A DNA stretch of 64,000 bases from Prosthecobacter sp. (GTDB lineage Bacteria > Verrucomicrobiota > Verrucomicrobiia > Verrucomicrobiales > Verrucomicrobiaceae): contig JABARQ010000009.1 in NCBI GenBank assembly GCA_019186985.1, forward strand, positions 1 to 64,000. Reading direction: 5' to 3'. The translations under genes and the position numbers were made by a program. How positions within the stretch are numbered: position 1 is the stretch's first letter; every line of letters starts with the position of its first letter. Positions 26,042-34,393 of the stretch are shown here, one piece after another. The notes under the pieces were generated by a model. That model was not told where the DNA came from and did no database searches. It was given only the letters and a program-made list of their open reading frames with translations.

Positions 26042-27940
26042 CTAACGATCTTTGCTTCGCAACTCCCGGAAGGCAGCCTCCCAGGACGGGGCTGATGTGA
26101 CCTCCAGCTCCGGCGGCCAGCCGGAAACCGGCAGGTTCGCAGCCACCCGCAGCCTGCGCAGCTCCGGGCAGACAGAGCGGGCGGCCTCCACCAGCTCCGC
26201 GGTCAGGGCGGGCTGTTCTTCCGGGCTGCGCAGCCGCCCCCGGCCCGTCCTTCGCCCTGACGATGACTGCACGATCCAGCTGTACCTGCCGCCGCCCGCT
26301 TCACCACGAAACACCAGGCTGACCCACACCTCCTCCGCCATGGACTCCCGGCTTCTCAGCTCGGCGGCCACCGACCACAGCTCCACGGCGCGCTGATGCT
26401 CGATCGACTGCATCCAGCGCGGATCGGCATCGAGGGCCTGGATCAGTTCCGAAGGACGGCGTTCAGCGGCAGGATGCCTGGCGGCGAAGGTCCGCAGTTC
26501 CTCAGGCAGGCAGCCGGCCAGCGTGGCTTCGCGGTCCAGCAGGGTTTCGTGAAGAAAAAACAGCGCCTCCTCGTCCTCAATGGCGATTTCCTCCAGCCTG
26601 CCCCAGGCCTGCCTCAGGCATTCCGTGCAGCGCTGCCAGGCGGTCCAGTCCCTCAGCACCGGCATCAGCCTCTGGCTGTCGCGCAGCGCCCTGGCCAGGG
26701 CCGTCACCTCCTCGGCGGACCCGGGAAACTCGGCCCGGATCCTGGCCAGCGTGCCCAACAAATGATGCCGGATGGCCAGCCGCGCCGCCGCCCTGAGCAG
26801 GTCGTGCTGCTTTTTCAACGCATACGACTGCGCCCGTCTGCCGATCCAGGCCAGCGCCGCCAGCGGATGATGCAGCACGACGCCCGCCGAGCGCAGCACC
26901 TGCCAGTCGGGATCCGCCTCGACCTCGGCGAGCAGACTCGCGCGTGAAACGTCCGCCTCATCCAGGAAGATGCGCGCGGCTTCGAGACCCTTGTCGCTGG
27001 ATGGCGGATCCCCTGGAAAGGGCAGCTGGTCCAGGTTCACCTTCATGGCCGCTGGCGGCTCCACACCTGCTTCGGCGAGAAACCAGGCCGCCGCCTGCGC
27101 GCGCTGACGCAGGGCTTCGGGAGCACGGTCCGGGAGCAGGTGCAGGGCCAGAGCCGTGAGTCGCACCGCTTCCGGAAACTTCGCCTCCGCCTTGGCCTGG
27201 CAGGCCGCCTGCATCAGCAGCTCCCACTCCTCCGGACGGATCAGAGCACCATCAGGCCTCAGGGAGCGCTGGACACGCCAGATCGTCCTTGCCCAGGCGG
27301 CGTCGCCCCCGGCAGAGGTCATCGCCGTCACCAGCCAGCGGGTCCAGGTCCTTGACGGCACAGGCACCCAGCGGGGCTGCGGCGGCTGGAGGTCGCGACC
27401 GGGCTTCCAGGACGGCTCAATCCGCTGGCACAGCGCCAGCCAGGCTTCACGCCAGGCCTGGGGCGTCGATTCCTCCAGGGCCCGGGACGCCAGCAGCCGA
27501 ACCAACTCTGCTCCAGGATCGCCCCGCAGCTCGGCGTCACGACGCTTCACCGCCTCGCGCAGCACCGGGCGCAGCCTGCCTGCGGCCTCGCCCGCCCTGC
27601 CGCCCAGCAGCCATCCGGCCACCAGCGCGATGACCGGCAGCACCTGGACGGGTTCCTTCAGGCGCAGGGCCTGCGCGGCCAGCTCGGCCACGTTTTGAGT
27701 TTTTTCCGGCGGGCAGTCGGCGCCGTGAAGATGACGCCAGAGCAGGTAGTCCGGACGCGGGCCATGCCGGGCGTCCACAGGCTTCCAGTGGGCCCTCAGG
27801 ACGGAGCGCCCCGGCTTGCCGGGCTGGGCCTTGCGCCAGGTTTCATGCTCCATGAAAACCTCCGCCAGCGGCACGCTGGAGACCGGGGAGGGTTTGGCAG
27901 GACGATGAGGAGGGCGGCGCGGCCCGTGCTGATGACGCAT
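26042..27940 (-). CDS. large helical protein of unknown function
   Basis: I do not recognise this 632-residue protein. The first 30 residues are basic, with His/Pro/Arg; MEHETW at residue 30 is a possible alternative start. Most of the chain is Ala/Leu/Arg-rich helices that look like an alpha-solenoid. The last ~100 residues are different: beta-rich, with VWVSLVFRGEAGGGRYSWIV and a final LRVAANLPVSGWPPELEVTS segment. No catalytic motif or TM segment is evident. Confidence 0.6.
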   Translation of the reverse strand: MRHQHGPRRPPHRPAKPSPVSSVPLAEVFMEHETWRKAQPGKPGRSVLRAHWKPVDARHGPRPDYLLWRHLHGADCPPEKTQNVAELAAQALRLKEPVQVLPVIALVAGWLLGGRAGEAAGRLRPVLREAVKRRDAELRGDPGAELVRLLASRALEESTPQAWREAWLALCQRIEPSWKPGRDLQPPQPRWVPVPSRTWTRWLVTAMTSAGGDAAWARTIWRVQRSLRPDGALIRPEEWELLMQAACQAKAEAKFPEAVRLTALALHLLPDRAPEALRQRAQAAAWFLAEAGVEPPAAMKVNLDQLPFPGDPPSSDKGLEAARIFLDEADVSRASLLAEVEADPDWQVLRSAGVVLHHPLAALAWIGRRAQSYALKKQHDLLRAAARLAIRHHLLGTLARIRAEFPGSAEEVTALARALRDSQRLMPVLRDWTAWQRCTECLRQAWGRLEEIAIEDEEALFFLHETLLDREATLAGCLPEELRTFAARHPAAERRPSELIQALDADPRWMQSIEHQRAVELWSVAAELRSRESMAEEVWVSLVFRGEAGGGRYSWIVQSSSGRRTGRGRLRSPEEQPALTAELVEAARSVCPELRRLRVAANLPVSGWPPELEVTSAPSWEAAFRELRSKDR

Positions 27941-28101
27941 GGAAGGTTGGATTCTTTAACGAAGGGGCGGGTGATGGGAACTCAAAACGACGCCGGACGA
28001 CCTGCGGCGCAGGCTTCTCCTGAACATCCCAGACTCAGGGTCCTGCCCGCCGGCGGGAACCAGCGTCCCGGACGGCGGCCCGACGACACAGCCTGCAGGG
28101 C

Positions 28102-28638
28102 TCAAAGCACATGGGCATCATCCCCATGATCCACGTCCATCTCGCGGACACGCTTGCGGTCACGCTCGGCCTGCACGGCCGTGCGCAGCTTCTCGCGCAC
28201 CTCCTCGACGTTGGCGATGGCGCGGATGTAGACATGCGGCGAGGTGGCGTCGCTGGTGATCAGGGTCAGGTTGCCCAGCCCGACGATGCGCAGGAACAGC
28301 GGCTGGTCCATGCTGTAGTCCTTCACGCGAAAGAGCTCCAGCTCGTCCAGCTTCCGGTTGAGGATGCCGCTGCCGATCTTGAGGCGCTGGCTGGTGAGCT
28401 CATACGAGGTGCAACGGGTGATCCACCAGCGCACCAGCCACATGATCAGGGGCACCAGAAGGCCCAGGTAGGAAAGGCCTGCCGTGGGCAGCGCGGTGAC
28501 CGTCGCGGCGAAGCTGATGCCGCAGGCCAGGGCCAGGCAGAAGAAGTAGTACCAGAAGTGCACCCACTGCGAGGTGTGCCCTTTCCAGAGCGACGTTTCG
28601 ACAGGGGCGGCGGAGGGAGGAGCGGCTTCGGAGTTCAT
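28102..28638 (-). CDS. bacterial PH-domain (bPH2/YdbT-like) membrane protein
   Basis: 178 residues from ATG 28638. A short Pro/Ser-rich N-terminus, two adjacent TM segments (about 29-75) and a cytoplasmic PH-like beta domain with TSYELTSQRLKIGSGILNR, LELFRVKDYSMDQP and GNLTLITSD, which are typical of the bPH2 family. The tail is charged. Function of the family is mostly unknown; some members affect envelope stress. The frame upstream of ATG 28638 is open but looks like spacer. Confidence 0.85.
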   Translation of the reverse strand: MNSEAAPPSAAPVETSLWKGHTSQWVHFWYYFFCLALACGISFAATVTALPTAGLSYLGLLVPLIMWLVRWWITRCTSYELTSQRLKIGSGILNRKLDELELFRVKDYSMDQPLFLRIVGLGNLTLITSDATSPHVYIRAIANVEEVREKLRTAVQAERDRKRVREMDVDHGDDAHVL

Positions 28639-28756
28639 GTCGGGGAGGATTCGCTGAACGGAGGTGAAACGAGGCTTGGCATCAGGCGGCCCGCAGGCCT
28701 CCCGCACCGCCTCAAGCGACATCAAGCGCCCGGATTTGCAACCACGAGATGCGCCC

Positions 28757-28891
28757 TCAATGCTTCGGAAGATGGAAGCTTTCGCCAAGGCAGGTGCAGT
28801 CCTGGATCAAAGGCTGGGGTGCAGCACCCATCACATCGTCAAAGCGGCCGTCGACCCGCCATAAGCCGCTCAGTTCGTTGTTCGGATCCAT
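28757..28891 (-). CDS. possible 44-residue ORF
   Basis: A short frame, MDPNNELSGLWRVDGRFDD... to ...ESFHLPKH, starting 17 bp after the stop of the Cys-rich gene on the same strand. It could be a real small gene or chance in GC-rich DNA. No known family. Confidence 0.2.
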   Translation of the reverse strand: MDPNNELSGLWRVDGRFDDVMGAAPQPLIQDCTCLGESFHLPKH

Positions 28892-28908
28892 CTGCCCTGG
28901 CGCAGCCC

Positions 28909-29085
28909 TCAACGGCACACGCTGCACGTGCCGCCATGCTTGGAGCAGTTGGCGCAGTATTTGCAGTTCTTGCAGGCCACGCAGATTCCCACCGGGCTGC
29001 AGGTGGCGCAGACGGGCACCGCCCTCACCAGCGGCACAAGCACCAGGGCCAGGGGAATCAGGGCGAGCAAAAAGGCGGCTTTCAT
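28909..29085 (-). CDS. 58-residue cysteine-rich exported protein
   Basis: ATG 29085 gives a clean signal peptide (MKAAFLLALIPLALVLVPLV) followed by about 35 residues with ten cysteines, spaced CATC, CVAC, KNC, KYC, ANC, TCSVC, and an Arg stop end. It is too short for usual gene callers. The pattern suggests a metal-binding or disulfide-rich periplasmic peptide. I know of no assigned function. It lies between the PH-domain gene and another tiny gene on the same strand. Confidence 0.65.
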   Translation of the reverse strand: MKAAFLLALIPLALVLVPLVRAVPVCATCSPVGICVACKNCKYCANCSKHGGTCSVCR

Positions 29086-29157
29086 GACCGGAAATCCGGC
29101 CCGGCGGAAACCTCAAGCTGCACGGGCCTCCCATGAAACGCCCCCTGCCGGGAGAGT

Positions 29158-29340
29158 CTAACAAACTTCATGATATCCACCGTCGGGAAAACGGATCTCG
29201 ATGATCCTGGACGCGAAGGTTCGGCGCCAGCGGTAAACGCCGGCGGGCACGGCACGAGGGCGAAACACCAGCACTTCATCCGGCTGGGTGCGGCGCCCGG
29301 ATTCAAGGATCAAGCCGGAGGCTCGCGGGAATTTAGACAT
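29158..29340 (-). CDS. 60-residue hypothetical protein
   Basis: MSKFPRASGLILESGRR... to ...PDGGYHEVC. Basic, with alternating hydrophobic beta-like strands and GC-rich third positions as in real genes here. A longer start 8 codons upstream is possible. Not recognised. It precedes the Cys-rich peptide gene by 72 bp. Confidence 0.4.
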   Translation of the reverse strand: MSKFPRASGLILESGRRTQPDEVLVFRPRAVPAGVYRWRRTFASRIIEIRFPDGGYHEVC

Positions 29341-29742
29341 GGTGAAGCGAGGCTCGGCGAGCAAGAACCACCGGTTTCAAGCGACCTAATCATCACCGGC
29401 CCGGCGTGCACTTTGGACAGGGGCGAGAAGGGGGCGGTTGGGGCATGGCGGTTGCAAAGGCTTGGCGATGGCTTCTCGCGTTCTTCCAGGACGCGGTGAA
29501 CGTGGAACGCGGGTCTGTGGTGGAATCCGGTGGTTCTCACTTGCTGCGCTCGTTCCACCACCGGCTTGTCTCTCTCGAGCCTCCGGCTCGGAGGAACCGG
29601 ATGTGTGCATCCTTGCGGGAAAGCGAAAAAGGCTCGAGGCGAAGGGGCATGACGCCGAGGAAGGAGTGGCTTCCGGCACTTGGAAAACCAGTCAACCTCA
29701 CCCTGAAATAAGAGTGATCCCGTGTTCTGTCATGTTGCCGCG
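29341..29742. other. intergenic region with a REP-like repeat
   Basis: About 400 bp with no convincing gene. 29470-29572 carries an inverted copy of the composite repeat seen at 48056-48129: a GCGTTC-TTCCA-GGACGC hairpin with flanking CTTCTCGCG, then, after about 29 bp, a CCGGTGGT ... CCACCACCGG hairpin with a longer loop. Confidence 0.55.
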
Positions 29743-30288
29743 TTAATAGTTCCCGTCACGCAACTGCTGAAGCGACTGCGCCAGATTCTCTCTAGCCTGG
29801 TGCTCCAGGGCGTTATGCAAGGGGGTCGTGTTGTATATGGGTTCACGAGCAAGAAACTCCGCGAGCACCTCCGCCCTCTTTTGCCGAAAGATCAGCTCGG
29901 GCACCCAAGCGTACTCTGCCCGCACCTGGACTTCATATTCCTCGAAACGTGCCCGATTCGCCCCCAGGATGGCCAAGTCGATGTCCACGAGCAGTTGCTG
30001 ATCCTGGCCCTTGGGCAATGTCGAATGGCGCGTTGCCAGTATGTGCTCCCGGACTTGCGCTACGCGCTCAGTGGAAACCCCTGCGGCGGACAGTTCCTCA
30101 ACCGCTGCAGGCTCAACGGCAAGACGGCGGTGCTGCTCGAGGAGATCGAGACACTCAGACAAATGCTGGAGCGCATGGTATTTGCGTTGCGGATCCGCGT
30201 AGGCGGCGAGCAACTGCTGCATCAAAGCGGCCCCATCGCCATGTGCCCCAATCTCAACCCACCATCTTTTCCATGATGATTTCAGCAT
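29743..30288 (-). pseudogene. HD-superfamily hydrolase-like gene with the HD motif deleted
   Basis: 181 residues from ATG 30288. Clearly one of the predicted metal-dependent HD phosphohydrolases of about 205 residues: KYHALQHLSECLDLLEQHRR, then ILATRHSTLPKGQDQQLLVD, IDLAILGANRARFEEYE and EYAWVPELIFRQKRAEVL. Between AVEPAAVE and ELSAAGVS the segment that should carry LALWFHDAVYD and the DNE..SA helix is missing, about 27-30 residues, in frame. The metal site would be lost, so the product is probably inactive although the frame is open. The longer upstream frame crosses the tRNA gene and is not real. Confidence 0.65.
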
Positions 30289-30477
30289 GTTTTCCCTAGA
30301 TGACGAACGTTGTTTGGCCACACTTAACTGCTGCCGAGTCAGGTTCGTCCATTGTTTTCCATGGATCAACAAGACTGGGGTGAGTTCAAAGAGCTTTTGG
30401 CGCGTTTCGACGCGCCTGCGTGCAGAGTGACCCAATGGCCCTTCCGAATCCAACCTTTGATCATCAACGCTTTCAAG

Positions 30478-30562
30478 TGCCGATGGCGGGACTCGAACCC
30501 GCAAGGAGGTTGCCCTCCAGCGGATTTTAAGTCCGCTGTGTTTACCATTTCACCACATCGGC
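30478..30562 (-). tRNA. tRNA-Leu (anticodon UAA)
   Basis: 85 nt. Acceptor GCCGATG pairs with CATCGGC. The anticodon stem-loop is GCGGA-CTTAAAA-TCCGC, giving anticodon TAA. The long variable arm (GGAGGGCAACCTCC) is as expected for a class II leucine tRNA. T-arm GCGGGTTCGAGTCCCGC. Discriminator A at 30478; the 3' CCA is not encoded. Confidence 0.97.
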
Positions 30563-30735
30563 ATCCCAAGGATGCAAGGCATCACCTAAGGCTGGATTCA
30601 GTGGAATGGCAAGGCTTCTGACAGGGGCTGGCCGTGAACAACCGGCCTTCCTGCTGCAAACAATTCCGCCACTTCCCCTTGCCGGCTGCAGGCGGACTTG
30701 AAACGCACAAGGGAGTGCGCCCTGCCGGGCGCACC

Positions 30736-30769
30736 ACAAAAAACCCGTACCGCAGACGCGGCACGGGTT
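30736..30769 (-). terminator. terminator of the oxidoreductase gene
   Basis: Minus-strand stem AACCCGTGCCGC with GCGGTACGGGTT (30758-30769 and 30742-30753, one mismatch), loop GTCT, followed by a T-run (30736-30741). It lies 25 bp past the stop at 30794. Confidence 0.85.
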
Positions 30770-30793
30770 TCCTGAATGCCTGGACGCGCTCGA

Positions 30794-32338
30794 TCAGCTG
30801 ATGACCGGCAGTTCGAAGCCGGCGGCGTACTCCTCGGTGGCGATCTTGTTGGCCTCGTCAGCGAACTCACCGATGAACTTCTCGCTGACAGGGTCGAACT
30901 CGAGCATCGGACCGCAGGCGGCGAGGTCGGCCTTCACGTCGATCTGGTTGTCCACGAGGTTCTGCACGAAGTGGTCGAAGGTCTCCTGGGCGGCCTTGTT
31001 GACGCTGAGGCGCTCCTTGATCTCCTCGTTGCTGATCTTCTTGCCGAGGCGGTAGCTGACGTTGGCCATGTGGGCCAGGGCGGCGGCATGGTGGCCGTGG
31101 GCGACGTTCAGCACGTCCTTGGTGATCTTGCCGGCGCGGACGGAGTCGATGAAGTTCTTCATGTGATCCGGACCGTCCTGGAAGTTGTCGAACTTCTCGA
31201 TGGCCTTGCCGTCGTTGTCATAGGCCTTGGACTCGGCGATGAAGCCGCCTTCGCAATGAACGACGTTGCCGATGCGCGGGGCGGCGACCTTGCCGTTGAT
31301 GCGGTAGACGGGCTCGTAGCCCTTGGTCCAGTTCATGTTCTTCATGGGCAGGCCGCGGTTGTCGAACAGCAGCGGGGCGCCTTCGGTGAACTCATAGTAG
31401 GCCATCTGGTTGTTGGCGGTCTCGCCGTCATCCTGATAGCCCCAGCGGCCGCCAAAGCTCATGACGCGCTTGGGCAGAAGGTCGGGGTTGCCGAGCGCCC
31501 AGCGGGCCACGTCGAGCTGGTGAGGGCCCTGGTTGCCGATGTCGCCGTTGCCGTAGGCCCACTGCCAGTGCCAGTCATAATGGAACTGGGTGCGGTGAAC
31601 CGGCAGGATGCCGCGCGGACCGCTCCAGAGCTTGTAGTCGACCGTGCCGGCAAGGGCCTTGCCGCTGGCGTCCGTGAGGGTGCCGGGCTTGAACTGGCCG
31701 TCGGCGTCCGGGGAAAGCGGGGCGGCGATCTTGCCGATGCTCTTGCGGGCCTTGTAGTTGATGCCGCGGCTGAGGGTCACCTTGCCCAGCTTGCCGCTCT
31801 TCACATACTCCATGGCGGCGGCCCAGCCGAGGTCGGAACGACGCTGCATGCCGTGCTGGACCACAAGGCCCTTCTTGGCCGCCACAAGGGAGGCTTCAAT
31901 CAGCTTGCGGCCTTCCATGATGTTGTGGGACACCGGCTTCTCGACATACACATGCTTGCCGTTGGCGATGCCGGTCAGGGCGATGAGCGTGTGGGTGTGG
32001 TTCGGGGTGGCGATGGTGATGGCGTCGATGTCAGGATCGGCGCAGCATTCGCGGTAATCCTTGTAGGCCTTCACCTTGATGTCCTTCTTGGCCAGTTCGG
32101 CGACCTTTTTGTCGAGCACGTCACTGTCCACATCGCAGAGGGCGACCAGGCGCACGCCGGGGATCTTCAGCAGGCTGCTGATGTGGCCCGAACCGCGGGA
32201 CTTGAAACCGATGACGGCGACGCGGACGTCACCATTGGCTCCGATGGGGGCCGCCCAGGTGGGCAGCGTGGCGAGACCGGCGGCGCCGGCGACGGTTCCG
32301 CGCAGGAAGGTGCGGCGGGAGGTGTGGTTTGTGTTCAT
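30794..32338 (-). CDS. Tat-exported Gfo/Idh/MocA family oxidoreductase
   Basis: 514 residues. It starts with a twin-arginine signal (SRRTFLRGTVAGAAGLATLP). The NAD-binding Rossmann motif VAVIGFKSRGSGH, then ATPNHTHT and the catalytic-type VEKPVSHN place it in the family. The C-terminal domain has NGDIGNQGPHQLDVARW, matching the long Verrucomicrobia/Planctomycetes subfamily that probably acts on sugars in the periplasm with tightly held cofactor. Substrate unknown. The gene stands alone with its own terminator. Confidence 0.88.
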   Translation of the reverse strand: MNTNHTSRRTFLRGTVAGAAGLATLPTWAAPIGANGDVRVAVIGFKSRGSGHISSLLKIPGVRLVALCDVDSDVLDKKVAELAKKDIKVKAYKDYRECCADPDIDAITIATPNHTHTLIALTGIANGKHVYVEKPVSHNIMEGRKLIEASLVAAKKGLVVQHGMQRRSDLGWAAAMEYVKSGKLGKVTLSRGINYKARKSIGKIAAPLSPDADGQFKPGTLTDASGKALAGTVDYKLWSGPRGILPVHRTQFHYDWHWQWAYGNGDIGNQGPHQLDVARWALGNPDLLPKRVMSFGGRWGYQDDGETANNQMAYYEFTEGAPLLFDNRGLPMKNMNWTKGYEPVYRINGKVAAPRIGNVVHCEGGFIAESKAYDNDGKAIEKFDNFQDGPDHMKNFIDSVRAGKITKDVLNVAHGHHAAALAHMANVSYRLGKKISNEEIKERLSVNKAAQETFDHFVQNLVDNQIDVKADLAACGPMLEFDPVSEKFIGEFADEANKIATEEYAAGFELPVIS

Positions 32339-32540
32339 GGTAGTGAGTGGGAATTCCTTGGTTTAAGGGGGGACGCAGGTTCCGCAGGCAGGGCACCGGC
32401 AGGAAAGGAAGGCTACCAAGTACGAAGGAGCGCCTGCAACCTTTCTTTTGCATTCGAAGCCACCAGGAACCTGGATTGAAATGACTTCCACCCCGCCCCA
32501 GCAAGACAGCGCTGGCAAACCGCCGCCCGCCGTCTAACCG

Positions 32541-33506
32541 ATGGGCATGTCCGTCACCCACGCGTCGCAGATGCCAGCCCCGCCCTCAGGCAGCCCGGAG
32601 CCCTCCTCCGGCTTTTCCCTGAAGGACCTGCTGGCACTGACCAAGTTCCGCCTCAGCGCCCTGGTGATCGTCACCACGCTGGTGGCCTTCTGGCTGCGGG
32701 CCGGAACCCGCATGGATCTCTGGCTGCTCGTCCACACCATCATCGGCAGCACACTCGCCGCCTTCGGTTCCGCCGTTTTCAACCAGCTCATGGAGATCGA
32801 GCCGGATTCGCGCATGAAGCGCACCGCCGACCGCCCCCTGCCCGCCGGGCGCATCAGCCCCAGCGCAGCCTTTGGCATCGGCTGGCTGCTCAGCGCCCTG
32901 GGCCTGATCCACCTCGTCCACCGGGTCAACGCCGAGGCCGCCGCCCTCACGGCCATGACCCTCGCCACCTACCTTTTCATCTACACACCCCTGAAGCGTC
33001 AATCGACGCTCAACACCCTGGTCGGCGCGGTTTCCGGTGCCCTGCCGCCGCTCATCGGCTGGGCGGGTGCGGCGGGACCTGCCACGGCAGGAGGTGCCTA
33101 CTTCCGCTGGAGCCTGCTGGTCGAACCCGGTGCCATCTACCTTTTTGCCCTGCTCTTCCTCTGGCAGTTGCCTCACTTCCTGGCCATCAACTGGATGTAT
33201 CGAGATGAATATGTGCGCGGTGGCTTTGTCATGCTGGCCAACGAGGACGAAGAGGGTGCCCGCACCTCCAAGCACGCCCTGGCCTGGTCCGTGGCCATGC
33301 TCCTGCTGATGTTCCAGCCGGTGCTCCATGGTCTGGTGAAAACCTGGCTCTTTCTGCCCCCCGCCCTGTTCCTGAACCTCTGGCTCTGCCAACGCGCCCT
33401 GGTTTTCCAGAAACAGCCCGAGCGCAGCACGGCTCGCAGCCTTTTCTTCGGCACCCTGATCTACCTGCCGGTCATCCTGATCGTCAGCGTCATTGCCTGG
33501 AAGTGA
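32541..33506 (+). CDS. ctaB: protoheme IX farnesyltransferase (heme O synthase)
   Basis: 321 residues of the UbiA-type prenyltransferase fold with about nine TM helices. The prenyl-diphosphate motif is visible as FNQLMEIEPDSRMKRTADRP, and the second polar loop as YTPLKRQSTLNTLVGAVSGA. It adds a farnesyl group to heme B for heme A/O cytochrome oxidases. A second ATG at 32547 is equally possible. The SCO-like gene follows with overlapping or near-adjacent start, so the pair forms an oxidase-assembly unit. Confidence 0.95.
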   Translation: MGMSVTHASQMPAPPSGSPEPSSGFSLKDLLALTKFRLSALVIVTTLVAFWLRAGTRMDLWLLVHTIIGSTLAAFGSAVFNQLMEIEPDSRMKRTADRPLPAGRISPSAAFGIGWLLSALGLIHLVHRVNAEAAALTAMTLATYLFIYTPLKRQSTLNTLVGAVSGALPPLIGWAGAAGPATAGGAYFRWSLLVEPGAIYLFALLFLWQLPHFLAINWMYRDEYVRGGFVMLANEDEEGARTSKHALAWSVAMLLLMFQPVLHGLVKTWLFLPPALFLNLWLCQRALVFQKQPERSTARSLFFGTLIYLPVILIVSVIAWK

Positions 33507-33532
33507 CTTCCGACGTAACCAACCCAACCTCC

Positions 33533-34270
33533 ATGTCCGCCGAATCCCCCCAAGAATCCCCGCCTCAGCGCCAGATCAACCCCTGGACCCTCTGGGTGCC
33601 CATCATCATCATCGCCCTGGGCGTGGTGGTGCTCTACAACTACCTCATTTTCAACTCCATGCAGGCCAAGGAGGACAAGATCACCCTTCAGGATGGCACG
33701 GTCATCAAACGGCCTCCGTTCCTTGGTCGCCTGGAAAAGGACATGGAGTTCACCGAACGCAGCGGCAAGAAGGTCAACCTGGCCGAACTGAAGGGCAAGA
33801 TCCTCATCACCTCCTGGGTCTTCACCCGCTGCCCACGAGGCTGCGCCGGTGTCATCGCCAAGCTGAAAAAACTCTACGACGAATTCGGCGGCAACCCGGG
33901 CATCCAGTTCGTCTCCTTCACCCTCGACCCCGAGGACACGCCTGAAATGATGCAGAAATTCGCCCGTGGCATCGACATCAAGGACACCGACCACTGGTGG
34001 TTCCTCAACGGCGACAAGGAAGTCGTGCGCAACTTCATGACCTTCTCCCTCAAGTTCCGCCCCGTCCAGGACCTGCCTGAAGCCGACCGCCTCACGCCGG
34101 ACGACAAGTACATCCATGACCTGAGGGTCGCCGTGGTCGACCACCAGGGTCATGTGCGTGGCCTCTATGACGTGATGAACGCCGACGCCGACACCCAGAA
34201 ATTCTACGACGAGACCCTTAACAAGGAACTTCGCTACTTCCTGGAGGAGCAGAAAAAGGACGCCAAATAA
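33533..34270 (+). CDS. SCO1/SenC-like copper chaperone
   Basis: 245 residues from ATG 33533. A GTG at 33503 that overlaps the ctaB stop (GTGA) is an alternative, coupled start. One TM helix (NPWTLWVPIIIIALGVVVLY) anchors a periplasmic thioredoxin-fold domain with the copper-binding CPRGC motif and the distal histidine in YIHDLR. SCO proteins deliver copper to the CuA centre of cytochrome oxidase or reduce its cysteines. Placement behind ctaB fits that job. Confidence 0.92.
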   Translation: MSAESPQESPPQRQINPWTLWVPIIIIALGVVVLYNYLIFNSMQAKEDKITLQDGTVIKRPPFLGRLEKDMEFTERSGKKVNLAELKGKILITSWVFTRCPRGCAGVIAKLKKLYDEFGGNPGIQFVSFTLDPEDTPEMMQKFARGIDIKDTDHWWFLNGDKEVVRNFMTFSLKFRPVQDLPEADRLTPDDKYIHDLRVAVVDHQGHVRGLYDVMNADADTQKFYDETLNKELRYFLEEQKKDAK

Positions 34271-34318
34271 CCTGCTTTCCTCCCGCCCAGGCCGGGTAAA
34301 TTTCCCGGCAACGCGCAT

Positions 34319-34346
34319 TTGAGTCTGGCGCGGGACTCGCTAGTCT
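34319..34346 (+). promoter_or_regulatory. candidate promoter for the E2 gene
   Basis: TTGAGT (34319-34324), 16 bp, TAGTCT (34341-34346), about 48 bp before the start codon. By eye only. Confidence 0.33.
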
Positions 34347-34393
34347 CGAAAGCTCCCCGACACCCCCGAACCCCGTTTTCATCCCTGCCCGCC

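Noticed and set aside
30289-30504. N-terminal extension of the HD-like gene
   Set aside because: It would translate through the tRNA-Leu gene; family homology starts at MLKSSW (30288).
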